Source of the DNA: Neodiprion pinetum
Lineage: Eukaryota > Arthropoda > Insecta > Hymenoptera > Diprionidae
Direction: 5' to 3'
Length of the DNA stretch: 64,000 nt
Assembly: GCF_021155775.2 (NCBI RefSeq)
Contig: NC_060232.1
Span: 124,001-188,000 of the forward strand
The notes beneath the pieces were generated by a model that worked only from the letters and a program-made list of their open reading frames with translations, searched no databases and was not told where the DNA came from. Of this stretch, positions 25,621 through 38,184 are shown piece after piece. Position 1 is the stretch's first letter. Each line of letters starts with the position of its first letter. The translations under genes were made by a program, and so were the position numbers.

Positions 25621-26792
25621 CAGTGCAGTGATCAGTGAGAGCGTGAGGTATCTCATTAATCTCGTATCATCTGGTAAAACGTACTGATAACGAGTAAGTA
25701 AGCGCAGCGAACGCACGAGCACAAAATCCAGCCACACTAGACATCCGACCAGCTAGTAATAGATAAATATTTAGTATCCGTAGAGATAATGTTGTACATC
25801 AATTTTCGTTAATTATTTTAAAAACAGCGTGTACTCTTCCTTCACAAACAACGAACTTATAAAGGGCCATTTGGTTAAAATGACCACTGACGACTGTGCG
25901 GGTGTAGTACATAAGTGTTTTTATTATAGGATTTCGTTAGTATGTTTCAAGGATAAAAATTATCCAGAGTGTCTGCTTTACACTATATGTGAAAGAAATT
26001 GCATTATTTGAACAGAAACTCAATTTAAATAGTAAGAAGCCGAGAAAGAACCTGAATAAGTAAACAACGTTTGTTATGAAAATTTGCGCTCATGCACTAT
26101 TCAGTGATCGGTTATTAATACGTCAAAAATTTTCGACAGTTGGGAACTCGATCTCGCCTTTATTTTAGAAAAACAACAACTATTCTTCATGTGTATGGAC
26201 ATAACCTGGTGTCGTCTATTATTAATGTGTGCGAATAATTGTACCTTTAATATGTCTGTTTACACAGGGATATGAATTAATGATTGATGATTTTTTAAAT
26301 CGTCGATCTATCAAGATGGTATCGATAATTACTGATCCCAGCACGCAGAGTTAGATAATCACACTGGAAGAACGGATTTCGACCAAGCCGAAATAATACT
26401 AATGTTATACTTACAATCGGCAAAATATATTCTATCGCATACATAAACTGCAAGTATAAATCATGTAAAAACTCGTTACATTATGATGGTTCGTTTGCAA
26501 GGTTATGCATCCGTTAAAGAGAAATACGCGATTGTCCAAACCTTGAATCCCTTACTCCAAGAGGGTAGGTATCGTTTCGACAAGTGAACACTTCCATTCA
26601 AATTATTTAAATTATTATAGCATTCGGCGGTCGTACATGCTCGCTTAAGATAAATTCGTTCCTATACGCATTTATTTCTATAGAATGACGATTACCGCGG
26701 TACACTCGAGATACTACACTGCTTACGACGAAGGTTCCATATATTATCTCTTGAAGGGTCTGTCTTATAGGTAAACCGCGTTCTACAAAGGG

Positions 26793-26943
26793 TAATTTAT
26801 TCGTTGCTGAACATCGAGCGCGATCGAATAACGCAGCCGTCCTACCTGGCACCTGTATATGTGGCTCCCCCCTCCCAGCCCACTTTCTCTCTCTCTCTCT
26901 CTCTCTCTCTCAATCGGATCTCGCGTTCAGCAACGAATTAAAA
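26793..26943. repeat. Short MITE-like inverted repeat, family A copy 2
   Basis: TAATTTATTCGTTGCTGAAC on the left pairs with GTTCAGCAACGAATTAAA on the right. The inside holds GCAGCCGTCCTACCT, shared with copy 3, and a (CT)n run at 26884-26911. This is the best-preserved pair of arms of the three copies. Confidence 0.65.
26884..26911. repeat. (CT)n microsatellite
   Basis: About 13 CT units, located within family A MITE copy 2. Confidence 0.9.
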
Positions 26944-27997
26944 TTAATGCAACTAAAACAATTAAGAAAACTTGAAATAATTGAAGAAAAAATTAACCTG
27001 CTCATGTAGAACCGCCGCATGTAAAAACAGAAACGCAGACACGCGCTTGTTGAACTGTCGCACGTAGTCCGTAAAGTCGAACTTGTAGAAATTCTCGCTC
27101 GTCTAACCGTCTCAAATAGAACCGGTTCTTCCTCGTAAAAATGTGTCTAAAGTAGCGTGGACAAGTGCGGTAAAATAACGTAAGACATGAATGACGCAAA
27201 ATGTAACAGACTAAGATGATATGAAATAATTCAAAGGTAAACTAACATAACTGTTGTTTCAACATTTCTGTGATACCGATTGCAATTCCCGCTTACGAAC
27301 AATTATAATCGCGCTAACAATCTTCCATAGGGTATGCAAATATCACTGTTACGCTTACATATACATCGGTCGACGAATGTACAATTATAATCTATCGCTT
27401 TGTTGCCGTCGTCGATCACAGTACAAGCGAAGCGAAGCGTTGTGTATTTGTATTGCGGAGGTATTTCTGACGCAGAGGAAAACTGTTACAATTGAACGGT
27501 ATTGATGTTTCGTTTACTGGGTCCATGAAATTCAAGTGAACTTCATGTAGCTAATGATAGAACACCTGAGGGATACAACATAATTAAATTTCCACGTATC
27601 ATTATACTAACTGCACGTGCTGTCCTGAGTGAATTATCTGAACTTTGCCAATACTATACAACGCCTGTATTGTATTAATGTAGATAGTCAATCGCCATTC
27701 CCTACAGATGCACCCTATAATTGGGGTTCCTTTGACATATTTGAATGTAGCATATTTCCATTCCAGCGTGCATTTTCAAGGCTTATACATATAATGTATG
27801 TCAGGTTTGTCTGCCAGATTGCATCGAATCATGCTGCAGCTGCTCGAATAATCATCGTGCAACAACGTATCAACAGTGTACAATATAATTGTCTGAACGC
27901 TCGGCTAAACGCAAACTAATGTAGCGCATCATGTACTAATTGCCACGCGGATGGACCGTGTAGGACCATCTAGCATAAGGATGACCAAACTCGACTG

Positions 27998-28716
27998 TAC
28001 CGGGTGTTTCATTTTAATCGCCGAAGGCCGATTACACCGATACTAAGCAAAATACGAAAAAATGTTTCCTACAAAATATTTAGGGTTCGAAGGGGGAAAA
28101 AGGATGAGAGTGTCAGATTTTTTACAAGTGAAGGCGCCAATATCACGTGAAGGTTAACTTGGTATTTTTTCCAAATAGAACAGTATGTATTTACCATCAG
28201 CATTCGAAAGGACATTAAATTCTGCATAGAAAAGTACGAAACAGTACATACTCACCACCTAAACTGGACCGGTGATGAGATACATGCCTGTCAAGTTGCT
28301 AGGGAACAAGATACCGGTAACTCGTCAGTTCTATGGAAATACTCGAGGACTCGAGTATTCTAATACCGAATGTTGTCAGAATAGTTCTCCACGTAGAGTC
28401 TACGAGGTTGGATAAAGAACAATAGGTTTGTTTGTATCGAATTTTATTGATTTGTTGACAAAACATAGAAAAAAATTGTGATATTTTTTGGTTATGCCCT
28501 TTCAAATGCCAATGTAAAAAAGATACTGGTTCATCTAGGGGGGGAAAAAAAAACCAAGTTGATATACACTTTACCTTGGCGCCTCCACTTGCTAAAAATC
28601 TGACACTCTCATCTTCTTTCCCCCTTCGAAATCTAAATATTTTGTGGGAAATATTTCCGTATTTTGCTTGGTTCCGGAATAACCGGCCTGGGGCGATTAA
28701 AATGAAACACCCTGTA
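27998..28716. mobile_element. Foldback MITE with TA target site, about 715 bp
   Basis: The left end reads TA-CCGGGTGTTTCATTTTAAT and the right end is its inverse (ATTAAAATGAAACACCCTG-TA). The arms stay homologous for about 200 bp each, through TCTGACACTCTCATC/CCCCTTCGAA and the GGCGCCAA block to about 28215 and 28490. The TA flanks suggest Tc1/mariner-type insertion. The inside encodes nothing recognisable, so it is non-autonomous. Confidence 0.7.
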
Positions 28717-31203
28717 TAATTGTATTACACATAAGTATGATATATGTGGACGGGCAGCACATGAAGTGTTTAATTGTCTCCATATCATGTAAAAGCATGC
28801 GTAGATTATCTGAGCAGACATCATTATATTTTAAATAAAAGGTCAACCTCACGCGACAACGTCACACGCGCGACGTAACATGTGATTGTATAACTCTAAC
28901 GCGTGAATAACGAGGGAGATACTTCTTTTATTCAATTTTGTAACCCACTATGATACGCAAATATACCGACATAATGTGCATGCGTGCGAGGCGTGCGTTT
29001 GGACCCGAAGTTTCGTACAGCAGTTGTCAAGTATAGTGTGCGCTGCACCACCGCGCTGCACTATCAATTACACATGCACACGTACTCTTGACAAGAATTG
29101 AAGGATCAGTTGTATAATTCCCTGCATGCGCTTTTTTTCAAGGGGTAATAATTCGGTTGTAAATGGTATACCTCTGCAGGTTGCAGATAAATTTTAATAA
29201 TAGTATCGTTATAAGGAACTACAGTCTTGTAACCTAAATATTTTATAAAAAATTGATCAGTGTTGATGTGTTTAGCCGTATAGTGTTTTGAAAGGTATTT
29301 TTTTTCTGTTGCTTTTCTTTTGCGAAAAACCACTCCCTCTTGTTTGACTTTACATATATAGCTCTAGAAACTTCGTTTATACGTTTTTTGCACCTGTAAG
29401 TAATTTATTTTGGTCCTTATTAGCGCTCTTTTCTCTTCACCTGATCGTTAATCACAGCTATCTGATGGGTACAGTGTGTATCAAGTATAAGCGTGTACAG
29501 CTGTGGACTTTTTAGTTGAGACTTGCGTTCTAACGTTTGATGAATCTATTACTAAATTTTTCAACTAATAGAAATACATGAAGGAGCAATCATTTTACAA
29601 GGTACAGTCCAAATCTGATGCAGTTTAAGGGCAGAGTGGAATAATAGCGTAAACATACCATATTTATATCACTGAATCCAGTAAAATTTATGTTGGAATC
29701 GTGATTATAACTCCCACACAACTTTTAGTAGATATAGGTACGTTAATACAGATCCAGCTACCGTATCTTTATAGTAGTTTCTACGATAACCCCGCCCCCC
29801 ATTAATGAGTATTACAAATCTGGAAGCTCACCATATTACAGATGAAACCGACGATCAATGAATAAAGACTTCATAAAGTTGATTAAGCTATGTCGTAGAT
29901 ATATTTATTTGATGAATTAGTCAGTTACGCTACAAATGTAATGACTAAACGATAACTATGAAGTCGTTTGAAATCATAAATTGAGTATAAATGATTGGAA
30001 AAGATTCACTCCTGTGTTAATCTCGCAATTAGTTATACGTTATATTTGTCGTACCCTTTGAAAAACGTATAAATGAGTTTTTAATATTAGTCTTTTATAC
30101 AATATCATTTTCGCTGAAATGTATGGAACATACATTTGTTGCTCATTCCTGTAGCGATATGAACTGTCGTAATAACTATTAGACTTTCGCTGATGGCTCT
30201 TCTTTCCCACACACACGATTGTAGCTTATTCATCCAACAAGTTTGAAGAAGTTTTTGTTCGGGAATTCCGACTGAAATCGCATGTTTGTGAAATTTCGAT
30301 TAATCAAGCTTAATCGAAAACTCAATTATTAGCCGCTTAGTGGGTACACGCCCGGCCAATTGCGCTCGACTCGGCGCGGTCAAGTCAACAATTCGAATAT
30401 CTCCGTTAATAATGGTCCTACAAACTTTTTTTTGTGTCAATTCGGGCTAGTTCCTTCTCACCAATCCGATCATGCTAGCCAAAATGACCTGTGGTCATTA
30501 CTTCTGCAGATCACAAACGTTTTTTCGCCCATCTTAGCCTCAAAGTGGCTATGAGTGATTTAATATTATTACAAGGAAGGGGAGTTTGAAAGATGCTTGG
30601 GGTGAAGTTCAGCCCCAGTGACAAATTGTGGTTAAGTTAGGTTAACCTAACGCTGCATTTTTAGAATCACTCGCTGTTTCGCAGCTTAAGAGTTGCCACA
30701 AATTCAGTAAACCCATAATACCGAGCGTAATACAGCATATTATAGGAAACTCATATTTTGCAAATTTATCTCTAAAATAATTACGAAGCTGCAAAATAGT
30801 GATGCTTACTTCAATGCTTAGTTAAATCAACGGCGCGAGTTTCATGACCCCTTTCTTGATGAGAAGTATATAAATATTCAGTGATTTGTAAGTTAACTTG
30901 AGGCTAAACATGGAACTGACCTACAGTCGTAGTTTGATTGACCGTAACACAGTATTAGTAACAACTTGAGTTTTCGATGAAGCTCCATCGATCGAAACAT
31001 CAGTACGTCAATATGAAATCCCGTCGAAACCCCTGTGATATTTTTTTTTTCAACCCGCCTAGGACGGTGTACGCTGTATGATTGTTAGGTTTTGCGAGCA
31101 ACTTGCGCGTTAATTCCTTTACACTATTTATAGGGATGTACCTTGCAATAATTGAACGTTACCAGAAATCTGAAGAAATCGTTGTTATATCATTTCTTTG
31201 CAG
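28717..31203. other. Noncoding region upstream of the SLC17-like transporter
   Basis: No supported gene. The missing first coding exon and the promoter of the transporter may lie here. One candidate is TATAAATA near 30869 followed by an ATG at 30910 (MELTYSRS), but no donor of the needed phase was found. Confidence 0.4.
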
Positions 31204-34200
31204 AGAAGATCCCTCGCCGAGGCATCCTCGGAGCTATGATGTTTCTGGCTTGTATGTTTTCTTACTTTATACGGACAAACCTTTCCATTATCATCGTCGC
31301 CATGGTTAAAAATGGGACAGACACACGTGAAGAAAATGGGACAGACACACGTGAAGAAAATGGGACACGCACAGATGATGTGAGTCTTTGTTATTTATAA
31401 TAGTTATTGATGAATATCACGCTCTGACGTTTTATAATTATGTACTTCATTGAAAATTTAACTCCGAACAATGCATACCGGGTCTTACACTAATTTCGGA
31501 CAGGCAATCATAATTATGTAATCTTTGTCAATTGTCGCGATCACGCCGTATGTTAACCATGCATAAAGCCAGCTGCTATTTTTTTTAATCCTAGGACTTT
31601 TCATTATTCAAATATATAACGATAAGACGAGTTCCCTCTTACTTTTTAATGTATGTATCAAGTATTCTTATTAGTATCAGTAGTGGTCGAAAATCAAGAA
31701 TTTTTTTAACAAACTTGCGGTATTGCTAGGAAGGAATTTCCTGTTAGGTAGTTCAGTATTCATTAGAAATTGTATCAACTCTTAAAATAAAAGACCCGTC
31801 GGTCTAAATGTTGTCGGACGCGGGGACATAAAATCCCATCGCTGGTCGCACTACACCATATTAACCCTCAATAAACATGTATCACGAATCAGCCCTCTGA
31901 TAGTTATGTATTACAAAAATGATGGAATATGTGGTCGTAAATGAATCCTCCCTTTAGTTCGGTGAGCGATACGAGTGGAACGAAATCGTTCAGGGAGCTG
32001 TACTAATGGCTTACTACTGCGGCGTAGTTCCGGCTAGTATTCCAGCCGGTATTTTAGCAGAAAAATTTGGAGGTTCCAAGGTTGTTGCGTAAGTTTGAAA
32101 CATTCCTCTGATCGGGTAAGCATATGTTACATCTGTTATTGAGTGGAATTTATTCATCATTCCGAAGTTAAAATTAATTATCTGTGCAACGGGAGTCATA
32201 TAATATAGAAGAAATGTATAATAAATTACAAAAAGTTATTCGTATAGTTGACATTGTATAAAAAACTGTCAGTCGCTCGGTTTGAAGATGGTGATCGTAA
32301 TTACCTGTTTTGAATTCACAATTAGGTGTATATAATGTGATATATAAATTTAAAGACCTTGATAAAACTAGCCTTTTATACATCTAACAAACTGTAAGCG
32401 TATATTGTTGGTTCGGCAGATTGGCGACTCTCATTCCTGCTCTACTGAACCTGCTTATGCCATGGGCGTCTAGTGTTCACTACATGTTCGCTATCGTCCT
32501 GCGGTTCCTGATGGGATTCTTCGGGGTCGGTTCATGATAGATATCCAGATATGTAGATTTATCTCCATAGATGTCCCCAATATACCTGCATCCATAAATA
32601 CATAAATATGTGGATCATATTGACTGCGTGTATATATTGTATACGTGTATACACGAGGTCTAAACGTGGAAACAAGCCGCCTCGGCGCCTAAAGATCGGC
32701 AACGGGGCGATACAATTTCGTTGGTGAGATGGCAAATTGTAACTCCGGTTGCTTATCTGTAAGCACCGAGATGGCTTGTTACTACGCTTAGGCCCGGTAT
32801 TGTATATTGTATGTATGTATATGTATTAAAAAGAGAGATGCCGCTACCTCAAGCCCTAGTCCTTATACGGTCTTCCTTTCATGTCCGGCCTGCGACCTAA
32901 AGTGATCTTACCCCCTGCCCACAGAGTGCTGTGTATCCGGCTCTACATGCAATGATCGCCAGGTGGGTGCCACCCAACGAGAAGGGAATGTTCGTATGGG
33001 CTATGCAAGGTAATTATGAACGAATTTTTAAAACTTTTTACGGGTCTTCGTCACCTGTACATCATCTCCACCATCTCCACACGTCGTGAAATTTTCTAAT
33101 AAAGAACATCTGATCGTAAGATGACGCAATTATTGACAATTCAATGAGCGTATAAACCATTCTATCAACCTCTTAGCTGTATCCGTCCGGTGATGACAAG
33201 TACACGAATATTCAATCCAATTACAAACTGGGGTACAACTCCTGTCATTACATAAAGTCGGTAGAGTGAATCCGTCAAATAACGGACCGTCGGGTAACCA
33301 CAAAAGGACTAACGAGGAGCAAAACCCTGGCAGCCATGTCACTGCCCGCAACGACATTCTCGCGTAATTCTCGCCTGAAAATATTTTTCTTTCTTTTTCG
33401 CCTAACAAAGTTGGGCTTCGTACCTGTGACGTTTGTCTTCATCGCGCGTGAACGACCTGCGACGTTGGTCGATGAGTGTTTTATTGTTAATGGACGGAAA
33501 AAATAAATTTCACAAATTATCGAGCTGATCCGTCCGGAGATTTTTGCGGTAAGAATGATATAAGAGGTGTGTAGCTTGTCTATTCTGTCTAGTTGTATTA
33601 GGTGAAACGAAGCATCATGGACAGTTTCAAATTATCGATATCATATTGAATATATAACTCTCGATTTTCGTGTTATCACGCCGTTGAGTAATTTTTTCCT
33701 GCAGTTGTTGAAATGTTTTCGAAGAATAGCAATTGCGAGCGAAAAATGCTGCAATGGAAAAATAGCAGACCTAGAGGTGACAGAAAAGTCTAGCAATAAT
33801 TTTGTTTGTAACATCGGTTGAAAAATAAATTCTTTTTCATATTTTTCAATATCCGGAGAATATTAACATTTTCGTTTCAACTCTCGCGGTAGTACATGTA
33901 ATATTCGAATAACAGTTCCGCAAAAGTCTATCTTGTAGGCAGTGAATTATTTTTGATATTGAATCGCGTTCTGTGACGTCGGCTACGAATAACAATAAAC
34001 CGAATAGGCAAACTTTACGGGTACGGGCTATGCGCGTACGCAGCAGTGCACATTGGTGTTCGTCAATTTAATACACCAATGAAATAGTTACGTAAAAGAT
34101 CTCTACGTAATGATGCGCAATTCGCGTCACATTTCCGAACGCAATCGAACCTGCCCTGTCTTCTCTTTCATGTTGCAAATAGGTATCATTTGCTTCTCCG

Positions 34201-36302
34201 CAGGTGGACCCTTCGGTACCGTAGTCACGTTTGTTCTCTGCAGTCAAGTGATCGACACATATGGGTGGGTGGCTGCGTACTACGTGACCAGCGGACTCAT
34301 TCTTGTATTTTTCGCCCTCTGGGTATACCTGATACATGACACACCCGACCAGCATCCGAGTATCACAGAACGAGAAAAGGAATATATTAAGAAACAAATT
34401 GGAACGAGCGTCAGTAAGCAAAAAGTACGCAGGACAATGATACAGGCGCATGCTTGTAGATACGGATTATACCTAATATACCTATATACAAACAGATGCA
34501 TAAGCGTTAGCTCGAATTATATAATTCTCGGGTTATCCAATTCGCAGGTAAAACTTCCTGTTGTCGCTGTCATCACATCGCTTCCATTCTTGGTCCTACT
34601 CTGGGCTCACTTTGCTAACATGTGGGGAATCTACTTCATATCCACAAACGGACCCAAGTATACGCTCCAGGTTCTTGGGTTCAATATGAAATCCGTGAGT
34701 ATAATATGTAATATGAATTGTTAAGCGGCCAGGCAAACGATTAAAAACATATTATAGAGACTCATTTAGAAAATTATTTTCTCATGAAAAATTTTTACGA
34801 ATAGAACGTTGGTAATTTAAGAGAATTTAATTTCAAGGGTGGCTTTATGACTGGACTGCCTTACATTGCCAGACTTGGGGCCGGTGTTTTGTTTGCCGCT
34901 GCCGGAGACTACTTACTGAGAAACAAGTACCTGACGGTCGTGTGGTTGCGCAAGATTTTCATGATTCCCTGTAATCTATTAAACGTATCTACCAGTCCTT
35001 TGTTGTGTATATACCTACCTTTACTTCGCACGTGCGGCTTGCCGTTGGAATTTGGGATTTTCTTTGGCCACTTCTATGCTCGATATCAGTCCACGTACAA
35101 GAAATTTCGTGTTCGCTTTGTTGCAAATGTTTCACGTGTGAAAAACTTTAGAGATTCATGCGACAAGTTAATATGGTATTTTAATTTTTTCTTAGTATTT
35201 ACTTGCATATTTTCAAATAATTGGTCCCTTCAATGTAGTACATTTGGTTTTTATCAGAAGTGATGGTATTAATAAATGTAGTTTAATTCCACTGTGCTAA
35301 CGTATAAAACGTCGGTATACGCACGGTGTCTCATTGCAAACGTACCAGGTAAATATCTAGGAACCTAGAATAGTTGGAGAAAATTTTTTAAGATGGCAGT
35401 TTCGTGATCATGAGGGGAATAAAATTTGGCATTAAATTATATCCCCCGATTCTGACACATCCGATGCTGTCGACACCTTGCTAGGTGATAATGACACCAA
35501 TAATGGCAACGTCAGTTAGCCTTAAAATCATGAAACTATCATTTGAATCTTTTAGCTGCAAGTCTTCTCACTTCCGAGATATTTTATTGGTCCGTTTATG
35601 ACGGTTCGCATTCTACAGAGACTAAATTACGGCTATTGATTGCCTGGGTGGGTTTGAAACAGTCTTATTTTTTTCTTGTCTATGCAGCTCACATGGGCCC
35701 AGCTTTGTGTTTACTCGGTATGACCTACGCGGGAAAGGACAAATTCTGGGGAATTTCTATGATGATACTGGCCTTGGCCTTCAACGGTGCCGCCTGCCAG
35801 ACAAGTCTCCAAAATCACCAAGATCTGTCACCGAACTTCGCGGGATCCCTTTACGGTGTAATGAACACGATTGGCAGCTTTCCAGGTTTCATTATTCCTG
35901 CGGTTGTCGGTGTTCTGACTAATGAGCATGTACGTAGATACGTGTATTTGATTCGAGTTTTGAGTACCAGCGATTATGGCGTCCAGTTTTATACTTGTAC
36001 GCTAGTAGGCAAATTTTATCGGATGTATCATTAATCAATAATTATATTTATTTCAAACGATTCAGAACAGCGTTGAAACATGGCGTCCCATGTTTTGGAT
36101 TTCCGCAATTGTTTTCATGTCCGCAACCGTCTTGTTTTGGCTCTTTGGCTCGGCGAATATTCAGCCGTGGAACGACATAAGCAACGGAGGAGTTGAAGGA
36201 GCTATTTCTACCATCCCCGACGAAGAGATGAAAATGACAATGAACAACAAAAAGGCTCAGGTCATGTCCGATGATGAAGAGGAAGAGAATGCCCGTATTT
36301 AG
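31204..36302 (+). CDS. SLC17-type MFS transporter (sialin / putative inorganic phosphate cotransporter), 5' end missing
   Basis: Exons: 31204-31379, 31958-32088, 32420-32525, 32925-33009, 34204-34424, 34548-34694, 34838-34970, 35688-35929, 36066-36302. Phases agree at every junction and give 491 aa, close to the usual family length of about 480-500. The model opens with two bases of a split codon, so a short N-terminal exon lies upstream and was not found. Family marks are PRRGILGAMMFLACMFSYFI (TM1), LRFLMGFFGSAVYPALHAM, RWVPPNEKG, TSLPFLVLLWAHFANMWG, and NHQDLSPNFAGSLYGVMNT near the end, the SLC17 signature region. Twelve membrane segments are expected; the acidic tail ends DDEEEENARI. Family members move organic anions or phosphate using Na+ or H+ gradients; the substrate cannot be read from sequence. 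The loop after TM1 has a coding 24-nt tandem repeat with three NGT sequons. Confidence 0.88.
31311..31379 (+). repeat. 24-nt coding tandem repeat with N-glycosylation sequons
   Basis: Three units begin at 31311, 31335 and 31359. The first two are identical (AATGGGACAGACACACGTGA plus AGAA) and the third has diverged. They encode NGTDTREE twice, then NGTRTDD. Each unit brings one N-G-T sequon in the first extra-membrane loop of the transporter. Confidence 0.9.
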
Positions 36303-38184
36303 TCTTACATTACGACGTAAAAAGAATAGAAGTGGTCCCACTAATCACCTCGACTGTCAATGAGGATTTTTCCAATTGTTGGTGAGTTCAGCATTCGCTT
36401 ACTTGCAAGCGAATGCATATGCTGATGTCCTCATCCAGAGTAGTACGCAAGCATCCGCCGGACACTTGTGTCGCTTTACGTGGATATTTTTTGTTTATAT
36501 TATACTGCGGGTGGGCTACCTATTCTTCTTAGATCCTTATATTTATTTACGTGCATATATATACATGTACACGGTGAATTCGTAACGATGGGAAATTATA
36601 GGATGTATCATACACGCGTGAATTTTGTATTCTCGTTTATTTCTTGGTACGGTTTTAAAGTATTATGAGAACCATTGCATTAACCGCACGTCGTATGATA
36701 TATCGCGATATATCTAACCAGCTCGAATGTGCAGGGGATGCAGTGCTTCTTTCGATAATGTAGAAATGTACTGAAGAACAATTGAAGATATAAAATTTGC
36801 ACACGCGCAATACATTCTAACATTTCTCGCCGTTGGAGCCTCAATAGGCCACACTTGGTCAATTCGGTTTCGGCTGACGGTAAATGTTCTTAAATTACGA
36901 GAAACCATGCATTATTTTTAATTCTCGATAGTAAAACAACAATGGTTTTTTTTCTGAATGCGCTTGTTAACGAGCTGCCGTTCAGGATTCTATTTTTTTT
37001 TATGTCCAAATTTATTTCTGATACGGCATCACCTTGTCTGACCAATTGATTATTCGACGTAGATTGATCATGTCATCGATATATTCCAGTGTTGAGTAAC
37101 TAATAACAGCTAGAAACGCATGTGTTTTAGAATGTGCAAGTACGTGCTAATACGTAGATTTGTGTAGGTGTTAGATACAAAATTCTCGACCAATTTGTTA
37201 TACAAGTACACAGATAGTTAGTCAGATGTATAGATCGATAGATAAATACCTGCCACAGAGAAGCGCGAGCTACAAGAAATAATGTTGGTCGCGTTCTTTA
37301 AATACTTGTATCTTTTTACCTAGTGGAAGAGAAAGAGAATGACCAAATGATCTAAAATCAAAGAAAGACGAAATATTACCGATGCTTGCGAACACGGAGT
37401 CGATTCTAAGGAGTATCAATTCTGCTTCGAAACGTAGCCTGAAAATATTACCACTTCGTCTGATCGTGGGTCCGCAATTCGAGACAACGTCAAGACACCA
37501 TCGGTATATATATACGAATACACGGTAAAAGCTGTGGAATTTTGAAAACGCCCGTATCGTACTCTAAATACCTGGTTCCTATGATTTTCAAAACCTTCCT
37601 CGCTTGAAACTCGGCCTATTAGAACCTCGTGCTCCTTGGCATAGCCTTTCATACTGATGCGTGAATTCGTTCATTCTAGACGTAAAAATTACGTTTCATT
37701 CCATGTCTATTGCAATTGTCAATCATTAGGTCATCCATTCATTAGAGCTTCAATTGTGAGGTAATATACTTAAACAACCGCTGCACGGAAAAGAGGATCC
37801 TTTTGTGGATATCCTTTGCAGAATAAATTAGGCATTTATTCTTAACAATTAGCTGCTAAGTCTTGTTTTGTTATATAATTATTATGTATCATTTCAAGTA
37901 TCGATTATTATAGAGCCGTTGTTGATGCTTCAGCTGTATGAGAACGCAATTGAATCTAATTTGCGATCAAACCATTGTTACAATAATAATGATTTTTTAA
38001 GAACATTTGCTCGATGAGAAAAATTAATTTCTATTTCATTGCATTACGCTTTTTTGCCGCTTTCAACGACTGAAATCATGATATGACATCGAACTACCTA
38101 AATTTCAATTGGACGAGTAATATTTACTTTTCGACAAAAAAAAAAAAATTGAAGAGGTGGTAAATCTCTGATTTTAGTTATTGA
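36303..38184. other. Intergenic region between convergent genes
   Basis: It holds the 3' untranslated regions of the plus-strand transporter and the minus-strand TQT-motif gene. No further coding exon is supported. A candidate AATAAA on minus (TTTATT on plus near 37828) is about 350 nt beyond the stop of the minus-strand gene. Confidence 0.5.

Larger units (their letters stand above)
22772..27997. other. Gene-poor intergenic region with a minisatellite and a MITE
   Basis: I found no exon set that I can support. The ORF at 24473-24817 (plus, 114 aa) has no recognisable family and no clear splice context. The stretch contains the 60-bp minisatellite (25321-25620), a family A short MITE (26793-26943) and a (CT)n run inside it. 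Confidence 0.5.

Noticed and set aside
30637..30650. TTAGGTTAACCTAA resembling inverted insect telomere repeats
   Set aside because: Only one unit on each side and no array. A chance palindrome is more likely than an interstitial telomere.
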